Origin: Thereva unica
Taxonomy: Eukaryota; Arthropoda; Insecta; Diptera; Therevidae
NCBI GenBank assembly: GCA_949987705.1
Contig: OX465282.1
Location: forward strand, 2,902,501-2,966,500
Length of the DNA: 64,000 nt
Direction of reading: 5' to 3'
Below, piece by piece: positions 34,387 through 46,300 of this stretch (position 1 is its first letter; every line of letters starts with the position of its first letter). Below the pieces are notes generated by a model. It worked only from the letters and a program-made list of their open reading frames with translations. It was not told the origin of the DNA and did no database searches. Made by a program: the position numbers and the translations under genes.

Positions 34387-37300
34387 ATGCCTCCCAAGAA
34401 ACGGGAAAAAGATGCGGACGTATCGAAAATTGTTGGTCGCGATCAAATACAAGCCGAACATGAGTTATTTTTGCAGGCATTTGAGAGTGAGTAGAGCGAG
34501 ATGGCAGCATATTGTAAACATGGCTGCATGAGCGGGATAGCAGCATTTGTGTGGCTTCACTTTTTTTTATTGTCATTGATTAATTTTTTTTCTAGTTTTT
34601 GTTTTAATAATAATTTTTACATAAATTAATTGAAATTTATTATTTATTTAATAGTTGATTTGGAGTTAATGGTGAATTAGTTTGTTTTGATTGAGTTTTA
34701 TTACAGAAATCGATTCTTGTTTTGATGTATCATCAACATAACCTCGAAAAGTCGAGTTGTCTACAAACACACACACAGACAGTTTCTTTCTCTCCGCCAA
34801 CGCATAGGGCGAGATTTCCAAACAAAATTTTTGCCGGGATAAAAATTCTTAATGACAGATGGTCATTAAGGACATTTTCGCTGTGTTATTTGGAAGAGTG
34901 TGGATTTCAATAAATTTCAGTTTATTTTAGGATGTTTTATGGTGCCTCGATTTTGGGTTAATTATTTGTGAAAAGTTAATGAATTGAGGTAATGTTGGAG
35001 GAGATATCAACAAAAAGATTTTTCTGAATTTGCACATTTTTTACCGCGTAAAATTGTCACTCTTTTTTAAAGAACTTCACAAAAATGAATTTAACATTCC
35101 CACGAAGAATATTTATTAATTTTTATTTATATTATCATATCCAGCTTGATTTATTAGCAATTCTGGCTGTAAACTGATTTTCTCATAAGTTCAAAAGATA
35201 GGTTAAAAAAGCGCGCCTTTTCATAAAAAGTAAAGACTCCTCTTGACAGCATCCAAATGAATTTATTGTTAGATAGAAGTAGCTTCTGTGACTATTTTTG
35301 AATTAAATAATTTTATTATAATACTATTACTAAAAAGAATTTATATCTGTTTTAGACTTACGATGGATATCTCTCCGGCAGCATTTGTCGACTAAAATTC
35401 TTGTGATTTATAGCGTAAAATGGCAGCGACATTGATATATCTTTTTATAAAGGAGCCTTTAAAGATGTTTATGCCTTTCGTTTACCTCGACCTGCACCAC
35501 ACCCTCTAGTAGAGGACGGGTTCTTTGATTTCTATTATCAGCTAAAAGTGACTACACATCTTGAATAGCACCACAGTTCTTGTAGGACTCGGGCCTCTTA
35601 ATGTCTGTTCTTCCAGTCGTCTCTCCGTCTTGCTAGCACTTTCCAGATTGTTATAAAAAATGCTCGTACATCTTTTAATACATCTAAAATCAACGCGTTT
35701 GTACCTACTCAAATAGCCAAGCGTTAATCAGAGCAATAAGGTCTCGAAGTACCAAGCCTGCAGTGGTACAAAATCACAATATCCTGCGCTGTTTGTTCTT
35801 AAGATTGGCACCCTGCAGGTTGGGGAGCAGCTTCTGTCTTTACCCTGGTCCACGGCTTCTTTTCTTACGGAGAATGTTTTCTTGCAATAGGTGGCCGACA
35901 ATCCAAACCTAGTCTAGTAGTATTAAACGTCGTAATTCGCGGAATAACCGAAATCACCAAGCTTCTTGCACGCGTTCCAGAGACAGTGTACATTTCTAGG
36001 CCGGTTTCGGTATCAACCTTTTCGCCTCTAATAGTGGTTACTGAATTTATTGCTCCTCTGGAACCTTGCACCCCTCTAGTTATGATACCGAGACCTTTAT
36101 ATATCTTCATCTCACGATTTTCTCCTGAAGATGGAGACTATCTGTGAATATTTAAGGAAGAAATCTATAGACCCTAGAACTGTTTTTTGCAGAAAAGTCA
36201 GCAAGGCTTCCAAGCCTCTTGCTTCTTTTGTTTTGTCTGCACCGCCTGTTATTGCCGAGACTCTTAGACCCTGGTTTCTGGCCTGCTGGTGATCTTACCA
36301 AGTTATGCTCCGCGTACCGCCTATCATGCAGACGAGGCGCTTCCCCTCTACTACCAGAACATAAGGGGAACAAGGTCAAAAACTAACGACATCTTTCAAG
36401 AATCGGCGGCTAGCGGGCTCGATGTCATAGCATTCACTGAAACCTGGCTCCATGAAGGCATTCTTAATGCAGAACTCTAATTCCTCCTCCCAAGTGTTTC
36501 GGAAGTATCGTTACACTGACTCGGAAGCTCGTGGGGGTGGCGCACTTCTCGCTTGTAGTAGCCATCTAATTTGTAACCCAATCTCGCTTCCTAGTTACTC
36601 GATCCACCTTGACATTGAGGTACCCGCTCTCAAAATTTCCTTCTCCAAAACAAATCTCTTCTTGCTGTGCTGCAACATCCCACCAGATATGATAAGTGCA
36701 CTTGACGATGGAAGTAAAAGCCTCTATGATATACTCATCTCTTGTGTGGATTATATCCTGAGTATGATGAAAGTGATGAGCTACCTCTTCTAGGGGATTT
36801 CAATTTACCCAACACTCAATGGGTATTTAACGAAGGTGACCATAACTACCTCCCTAAAAACAGCCTTAATTTTAAGGAATCCTGCTTTCTCAACTCCTTA
36901 TTCTTACATTGCATCAAATGAGTGGTGTGAGTAATGTATTGGGGAGGCAGTTAGATCTTGTATTCTTTACTGACCCAGTCAATATGACTGTTGAATCCAG
37001 TCCAATAGCCCTGACGTCTGTGGACAATTACCAGCTTCCTCTCTTGCTTAATTATTGCTTCAATTCACTGAAGCATCCTTGTCCGGATGTGATTACATTA
37101 AAGAGGCTAACTTTGGTGAACTGTCTTGTTCTGATTGATTTTAACAGCTTGCTAGTCTAGTTGTGAGTCGTCCGCGATTTTCATCATGTTCGAATCATCA
37201 ACCTTTCACACCTTCTGACTTTCAGTGTAATGGCAATAATTTTTGGCACATAATTCCAAACCGAGAGGGTCATAGCCTCCCTCTCTTAATTGATGATATC

Positions 37301-40300
37301 TTGAAACATACTGACGAACTTCCATCCGATTTCACTTCCGGCCCCGACGGTATTCCTCCTGGGGTGCTTAAGTTCTGTGCGGAGGCTCTCCAGTCTCCAC
37401 TGTAAACCCTTTTCAAACATCTGAATAAGAATTTGAAAGAATTCGTAGATAATTTCGGATTATAGGCTAGTAGCGAATCTGTCGGCCATACCGAAAATTT
37501 TTGAATCGACAATTTATTCGGCTATCGCGCCCATCTGGAAGAAGCATGGTTTTCTTGTAATTCGTTCACCCTTGGTGGTGGGCTCGACAAGCTCTCCCAC
37601 TCCCTTATACATCTTAAACTAAGTAAGTTAGGATTTCCGCAAGCCCTTCTAGCATGGTTCCAGTCTTACTTAGCTGACAGGACTTTTTCGTGGATCTAAA
37701 TCAGTAACCATTGAACCGTGGTCTGGTGTCCCTCAGGGAAGTCATCTTGGCCCTCTTTTCTTTATTCTATCAATTAATGACATTGTTTCCTTGCTAAGAC
37801 ACTGTAGAATATTGATTTACACTGATGATCAAGGGATTAGATTTGATAGTAAGCTGGATTTTTCCACTCACATCAACTATATCTCTTCCAGAGCTGGTTT
37901 AGTCCTGGGTTTTATAAAAATGTGGTCCAAAGAATTTAACAACCCCTTGATCACTAAACACCTTTACCTCTGGATTAGTTTTTCCATCATGCGAATACCG
38001 TCTTAAGTTACTCAACTTAAGTACTCTCCAAAAGCGTCGTGAGGGGCCGATGTTGTATTCGTGCATCAGCTCCTCAATGGAAGGGTTGACTCAGGTTTTC
38101 TAATTAGACGTGCATGGTTTAGAGAGAGCAGTTACAATTTGAGGGGCCAACTATATCTTACACATTAACTCCTGTAACACCAATTACAGTAGATTTGAAC
38201 CCGTAAATCGGGATTGATTGTTCTGAGTTGATTTTTCACTTGGCCCAGCTGAGAAGTTATGTCACCTTAGAGGCGACCATATTCACTGGCACGCCGGCGG
38301 CTATTTATTCAGACACGGGCCCCCTTCTTCACCTAGTACTGAATTGAAGGCTCAACATCGAAGAGATCTCACAAAAGGCCCGTTTGTTTCCTTCTCTACA
38401 TTTATACATCTGATAGCAGACATCCTCCACGGTATTGAACTATTAGAAGTGGGGCTCTGGTTAAAGACTTGTGTGCACATCCAATACACTATACTCTCTA
38501 TCACGCTGATTGGTTGAATCACCATCGGACTACAAGACATCGAAACGCAACTTTAACATGGGTTTCCTTGCCCAAACACTCCCAAGAGAAGACGCCTTAT
38601 GGCTACCCAAGTTTCTTTTTCCCACCCTTCGTAGCGAAAGCCTGTTATTTTTATCTTAAAATGGCATAGCCGGAGTCCAATTCAAGTGACCAATTTTTTT
38701 GACAATGGAAATGTGTCCATAGAGGGTGTACGTCATAATCCAGAAAGACAAAATCCAGAATGACAAAATCCAGAATGACAAAATCCAGAAACGACAAAAT
38801 CCAGAAACGACAAAATCCAGAAAGACAAAATCCAGAATGACAAAATCCAGAAATGACAAAATCCAGAAATGACAAAATCCAGAAACGACAAAATCCAGAA
38901 ACGACAAAATCCAGAAACGACAAAATCCAGAAATGACAAAATCCAGAAAAAATCCAGAATAAAAAATCGCGCGATTTTTTATTCTGTATTTTTTCTGGAT
39001 TTTTTCTAATATTATTAGTAAAAATAATGGTAATAATAATCGAAACATTTTTAATAAATAATAAAGTTGATAACATAATTAAATAACAGAAATCGAAACA
39101 GACATTCTTTTCTAGACCAACTTCAATTATAAGTTTGTTTTGCTAATTCGGCAAATTCTGGATTTTGTCGTTTCTGGATTTTGTCGTTTCTGGATTTTGT
39201 CGTTTCTGGATTTTGTCATTTCTGGATTTTGTCATTTCTGGATTTTGTCGTTTCGGGATTTTTAAAATTTTTCTGGATTTTGTCTTTCTGGATTTTGGCA
39301 TGCACCCTTCCATAGATATATTATTGATTATACAATATATAAAACATAAATTTATTATGACGATTGATTGCATCCACTGTTTACTTAATATCCCGGTTTC
39401 TTTGTAATCGCTATCGCTTTGTTTACATCTTCACATAATCAAATTTATGTACATATATGTAAAAATATGTTTATTTAAAAATCAAAATAATTAAAACCCG
39501 TATTTTCTTTTCAGAACCAACACAAATTTATCGATACCTCCGCACAAGAAACATGATATCCGTAAGTAATTTTATCATCTCAAAAAAAACATCCTAAATC
39601 TCTTTTCCCACAAATATTAAATGTACATCCTTACATTATTTTGTTTTAATTCAAATTTATTTATTTTTATATATTTCAGCCTGTTTTTTTACATCGTACA
39701 TTAACTTACATGAAACATCGAATGTCAAGGAATCATAAGAAACGTTCAGAATTTAAAGTTGATTCAATGTTAGCTGAAAAAATGAATAAAACACGTTTAG
39801 ATAAAACGCACGGTTTTGGCGATTATATGACATTAATGTTTTTAGGATTTTTCGATAAAAATTTACCCGAAGATAACAAATTAGATAATATTGTACGTGT
39901 TGAAACTGCGTTGCTTAAAATTTCACATAAGAAGCGTAAAGACAGTGCATCAGCTTTAATGCAAGTTACTGTAAGTATTAATTAATTTTTTTTTATAATA
40001 TTAGTAGTAATATGATCAAGTAGAGATGTTTATAAGATGATTTTGATGATGATGTGATATGTTACAGTAACTAGATTTGGTTTTACTTGTACAACCTCCT
40101 ACGGTTTTGATCTCTTCGAAAATCATCGCAATGCCCAGCGCCGGCCCTAGGGTAGAGCGAGTGGAGCGGTCGCTCTAGGCACCAGGTGGTAAGGGGCGCC
40201 AAAATGAATGCGAAAAACAATTTGGAGCAAAAAATAAAATTTTGATTGCACTTTTTGGGGGCGTTGTTTGTAGCTAGCCAAGTCTATGTACTCATCAATA

Positions 40301-43300
40301 CGACTCGAACACGACACCAGCAGGGAGCACTGACTCCAACATTGAACGAACATGGCCTTAGGTCACATCCTGCTCTAGATCCATGGAGCAGACTGAATAC
40401 GGCGGATCTAAACTCGATAAAAACCGCAATCCTAATTTGTAAACAATCGTGCTGAAGTTATGAATGGTACTGCGTGAATGTACTACTAACGTGGACTGCG
40501 GATACCAGGCGAACTTCGGTTTGAATTAGCCTTCCATTGGTGATACCGAGCTCTGCCGTGGGCGACCGTCCTTTCTCGCCGAGCTCGTGGTATCAATATA
40601 AAATTACCTTAAAAAAACTTTTGAAGATGGAACACTTATTAACGCTCCAAACATTTCTGGGGCTCCCACAGCTGCCAAAAGAAGGACCAACAAGGTCAGC
40701 TAGATATTTTTGAATCCATGCTTCAAGGTGTCGAATGTGGTCCCAGTGAAGGAAAATTTTCGGGATACTTCTTCAGGGAGGGCAGTCTGAGCCCGTAAAC
40801 CCAGGGATGGAGTACGTTGAAATCACTCCAAGCAGACCCGGACAGATGCCGCTCTGTCCTAAGTTTCTGGCCACTAGATAGCCAAGGCAAAGAGGGGCAG
40901 AATTGGAGATTTCAGCAGAGCCCGGATTCGTGAATTGCTTCCGAACAGACAGAAGGCGGGATTGTGGTCGGGAACCCGGAAAGCTTAAATAGTCAATTCA
41001 CTAGGGTGTCTGCTTAACGGTCTGGCCTACAACTATGAGGTATAGCGGTGTAGTGCGAGTGGCCGTGGTCGTTTGGATTCAATACCTTACTACAAAAAAG
41101 GCTTGAGTCTGCTTGAAGCAATTCTGAGGGGAAGCAGTCTTTTCCAGCAGCTTTAGGATTGATCATTGCGGTTACTATTTCAGTCTTAGATGAGACACGA
41201 GTATTAATTCTTCTTGGCTTTGCATTTTTGCTGTTTCTTTGAGGTGCTATCTTTGGAATTGCACAGCAGCACTCTTTACGGCATGCCTTTTAGTATTGTT
41301 TTCCCGAGAGCTGCTTGGTAATTTTATTCAGCACCTTACTGTTGCCTGTGTTTGGCTTTTTGTTTCATCTACCGCCTTTTATGACGATCGAATATTCTCA
41401 ATCAATTTAATGACGCTTTTCCGGGTGGCCTGTTGAGCTCACATTAGGTTTTCCTACTTCTATTTTTTGTCAGGTTGTGTCAAGATCCAGTATTGTATCA
41501 CTAAAAATTTTAAAATGTAAATTAAATTAATTTCTAAATAAATTTCTATATGATTTTATTTTATTCCCTTACAGATTGGTTCTTCCGATGTTGACGTAAA
41601 TCCTATGGAAACAAATGAAAATAGTAAAGTTCCCGCAATAAGCATACCAAGTGATTCTTTTAAATCATTGGGTGCTTCACAAAGTCAATCTTACATATTA
41701 GTACTAAGCGTTGAAACACTGCCACGAATTGTTTTAATAAGTGATAATGACGACGGTAATTCTGAAATTCTCACATCATAATCAATAAAATATTTAAAAT
41801 AATATTTAAATCTCTAGAACCATCATCAAAGCGTCAAAAACCTAATACAAAAGTTTATGCATCTGAATTAGTTGTATTTGATAAGCATAACAGATGTCTT
41901 TTATCTGAAGGAGAATATGAGCTAGCTTTACAGGAAGTTATGACAAATCCAAAAAATTGTTCACCAAAAAAACATTCAACCTGGGAAGTTATACCAGATG
42001 ATACAAATTTAGATATGTTCGAGAAGCAAGATAATCCATTCGTATTATTTACAAAATGCCCAACATTAAAATTCTGGCTTAGATGGACCCAAGAGCCATG
42101 CCAAAATTATGTTGAAAGACCAAAGGCTATTGCACGTAAAATTGATGAATCTCTAACTGAAACAAATACAGGAAAAGAGAATTTTATCATAAGTGGACTA
42201 AATCATAATAATAATACAATAACACCAATACGTAATGGCTTCAAAGAATCATATAAGCCAGAAGAACAAATACAAATTGTTTATCAATTTATATATAATA
42301 ATAATTCAAGACAACAAACTGAACCGTGCGATGATATGCATTGTCCATGGTGTAGTCTGGATTGTATAACATTATATTCATTATTAAAGCATTTAAAATT
42401 ATGTCATGCCCGTTTTACATTTACTTATGTACCAGTTGCGACTGGTGCACGTATTGATGTTGCGATTAATGATATGTACGACGGGTCGTATACTGGATCG
42501 CCGCATGATCTTGTTGGGCCAGCTGGACGTGCATTTGCCCGTACTGGACCAGTTAGACGGACAGTAGTTACTAATTTATTGGTGTGTAGACCAAGAAGGC
42601 AAAAGCCAAGCTTAACAGAATTTTTGGAATTAGATGAAAACGAGCTTAACAATCAGAGGCCTTATATTACTGGACATAACAGGTGGGTGCACATATCTTT
42701 ATATTGTTTTATTTATTTTGTTATATTTATAAAATATTGATAATTAGTTTATTTGTGTTCTTTGTCTGCGTCTTGTAATTCTTTTTATATTTTAGCTTAG
42801 CTAAGATTTTATATCACGGTCACATACTCTTGTGTTCGCTTAGACTCGGGAATGTTGCAGATTTTCTTTCAGTCGTCTACGTTTTGCTATTTTTCTTCAA
42901 TTTATTGTTTCGTGGTTATTTTGTACTTATTTTTTCTTAATCCTATCCAACATACCAGAGCTAGGTGCGCCTGATGCAGCTTTCCTCGTTTGTAAAGACG
43001 TTTTTCTTCTCTTCTGCCCTCTGAGACTGCTTCAGTGCTCGGTAGGTATCATTCTTACATCCAGTCGCCAGCTTTTGCATTTATCATAGAAGCGCAGTCG
43101 TTCCGATTGATACGATTTTAGCCTAAGATGGCATCAGCAATACTTTTAAGACCTCTCCACTCTCATCGACAGCCCCATTATTTTGTCTCTAGGACTTACT
43201 CTTTGCTTACAGGACGTGCATTTTAAAGCGACGTGCATTTTTAGTGCGTAGGTGTCCATTAAGCTGAGGTCGATTACAGGGTCAGCGTTCTGTTTGAAAG

Positions 43301-46300
43301 ACTAGACATTGGAAACGAATTCTCAAACATAATTGCCTCGATTCCCAGATCCGGCGGGTCGGAAGAGAGTGCGGATTTGACACTTTGCGATTCTCAAATC
43401 CGCAACCGCAAATTTCTTTTTAACATTTTCCGCCCTGTAAAAGTGTGATCCGCAACAAATTTTCTGCGGATTTGAACGACAGATGCGCCTAAGATAATCC
43501 GACATCGCTAATTTCATAATCGCGTGAGTCTTCACTCCAGATTTTTTGATTAGACAAATCCGCGGCTGCGGATTTGAGAGTCGCAAAATGTCAAATCCGC
43601 ACTCACTTCCGCTCCGCCGCATCTGGGAATCGAGGCAAATATGATTATGCTGCTGACCTACAAAGGCATCACAACTCAGCTAGCTGATAATGTGCGTAAC
43701 CTAGACGATATACGGCGCACTCAAAGTCTTAAGCCCGCTACACACTATCGTCATTTTACTCCGCGTACGTCGAACAGCATTGCCCGAACGACGATAGAAA
43801 ATTGTAGTGTGGACGACAACGCTGTTCGACGTACGCGGAGTAAAACGGCGATAGTGTGTAGCGGGCTTTAGTGATATTATAATCGTATTCGAACGAAGCC
43901 AGATGACTCGCCAGTGAAGATTGTGGCAAATATTGCAAGACTGTTCAATAATCTGTTATCCGACTACATCAAAGCCTTTCGTTTACGTTTAGGTTTGCGT
44001 CTGAGTAGTGGCCCGATCGTCCTCAAATTTTCTAGCCAGCGTGAGGCGAAGGTGTTTCTACTCGTCTTAAGGGGAAAACAGAAATTTAATTTTCGCCTCT
44101 ACGTGCTGGGCGGTTTTACTGCTGACTTTCCAGTTTACATTAACGAAAGCCTTACTTTTACCAACAACTTGATGCTGCGGGAGGCACTAAAACTGGGTAA
44201 GCTAGGATTGCTTTCCTCCGCGGCTACCAGTAATGGCCTTGTTCGGGTTAAAAGGAAAAAAAGATGATTTGTCGTCGTGCGAGATGTCTCGCCAATTCTC
44301 TGTATGTCTATTGAGACATTGGAATCAACCGCCTCATAATCTAATCCAGACGCGCCTCATAATCTTTGTCCAGAAAGCCTCAATCAACATTTCATTGGCT
44401 GCCGAGATTAATACTACCCCCTCCACATCCCCTGATGGCTTCTGCTTTCGCTGTTTCGATCCCCTTGAAGTTGTCGCAGCTGTAAAATCAGTTGTCACAA
44501 TAGTGACAATATCTCCTAGATTCCTGAATATGCTTATACATTGTCTCTCGCCGTTTTCTAAGTTTCCTTCGCCGTGGAAATTTGTTTTAATTATGCTTAT
44601 TCCTAAATGCCCGTCCCTTGCCCCCGAGGGGATTTCCGTCCCATCAGTACACTTCCTTTTTTGGCTAAGGGATCATCCATAAATTACGTGAGACGATTTT
44701 TATTTGAGATAACTGATAATTTGGATTCCTTGCCCCTTCTCTATTCCACTCGTTTTTCCGAGTGTAGTGGACACACAACTACCACAACGTGAGCACTCAC
44801 TCAATAGGAATTTCATTACGCTAAAATTCGGCGCGTGCGTTCATGTGGTTCTATATTCTAAGGGCCTTTTCGCGGGTTAGTGTTACTTGGCTCGTACGCT
44901 CGAAGAGTCACGTGTTTGGCTGATCGGTGGCGGCTAAATAATCAAGGGGCTACTGTACTACTTTTTGGCGTTCGCATAACCGCCTAAAAATTTTTGTGTA
45001 GTATTTAACCATATTTTACGGCCCCCTTTTCTACACAGGTCGCCGGCAGGCCGTGGCCTGAAAGTTTTCATCTTGGGGCCAAGTATCACCACCCACGCAC
45101 CGGTTGGCAACTGTATGGAGCATGCAGTCCAAAAAACTGACAAAAAATTTTGTGTTTGCGCTTTTATCGTCAGTTTGTACCTGAGGATCTGAAGTTCTAT
45201 TCCCTCTCGAGTCGTGAGCTTACGGCAAGAATTCACGCCGTATCCACTCGAAACGGAAAGAAAGGCGCGAAAACCATCACACTGATGTTCGCGGGTGTTC
45301 ACGTCGTGAAGTTTTCATTGAGACCATGAACATTTTTGCACTTGAATTAACAACTTGCTATGCTAATCTGTCGTCTCCGGCTGTGGGTCTGTAGGGAATA
45401 ATGACTACACAGTATAATCCGTCAGTCAGACTGAGTTTTTTGTGGTCTTCGTCAGGCCGTGCTGGCAGATCTGGTCTAAAAGGCCACTATCACCGGATGC
45501 CTGTTAGTCCTGGTTTTTTTTTAACAGTTCTACACTGTTTCTTAAAAAAAATTATGTGATATTTGCCGAGACTCCCAACGTGAGATTGGGTGAGATTCGG
45601 CTCGACAATTGTTCCTCAGTTGCTGCCTTTCACGCTGGTATACCTCAAAGATCGATCCTTGGTCCGCTACTATTCGCGATTTTTATTAAAGGTCTTTCTT
45701 TTGTAGTCAAAGATTTCAAGATTCACATTCGTATATGTGATGATGTGCAAATTTATATCTCTTCCCCCAAGGAATAATTCCTCAGTAGTTTAGAGATCTG
45801 CAGCGTGTTTCTTCTTGTTAGACATTTACTACTTAATCCTCGGAAATCCCAATGCATGTTTCTCTCCCATGAAATTGATCCTAAGCTATACTTTCGCCCT
45901 CTTATATTTAAAAATTATATAAACTGTATTTTTTTTTTGTGTATAATATTACAGACTATATCATCACACAGAGACATGTTTACCAGTTCATCCAAAAGAA
46001 TTGGATATTGATTCTGAAGGGGAAAGCGATCCGTTATGGCTACAGCATAAAACAATGCAAATGATTGATGAATTCACAGATGTTAATGAGGGTGAAAAGG
46101 AGCTAATGAAAATGTGGAACTTGCATGTTATGAAGAATGGTTATGTTGGTGATTGTCAACTTCCAATTGCCTGTGATATGTTTCTCGACATGAAGGGTCG
46201 TGAAATACTTTACAAAAATTTATATAGAAATTTTGTTCTACATATGTGCTCATTACTCGATTATGGTCTTGTATCACCAGAAGTTGTATATAAAACTATA

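Larger units (their letters stand above)
42683..45954 (+). other. Su(z)12 intron 5, transposon-filled
   Basis: It holds, in order, an antisense LINE piece, two inverted-repeat MITEs, a sense LINE with ORF1 and RT parts, and a foldback repeat inserted in that LINE. Each is listed separately. Confidence 0.7.

Noticed and set aside
38738..39300. CRISPR-like array
   Set aside because: The repeats are contiguous 16-bp units without spacers, in a eukaryotic intron.
38651..39407. ORFs of 68-141 aa rich in SGFCRFWILSFLDF
   Set aside because: They are translations of the 16-bp repeats in the foldback element and read in all three frames.
40136..40210. hAT element end CAGCGCCGGCCCTAGG
   Set aside because: Only one end resembles a known type; without a partner end or target duplication it is not called.
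41940..42740. A separate 266-aa gene starting at Met 41940
   Set aside because: The ATG is inside exon 5 of Su(z)12; the upstream reading (EPSSKRQKPN.., VFDKHNRCLLSEGEYELA) aligns with Su(z)12 and joins by a proper intron.
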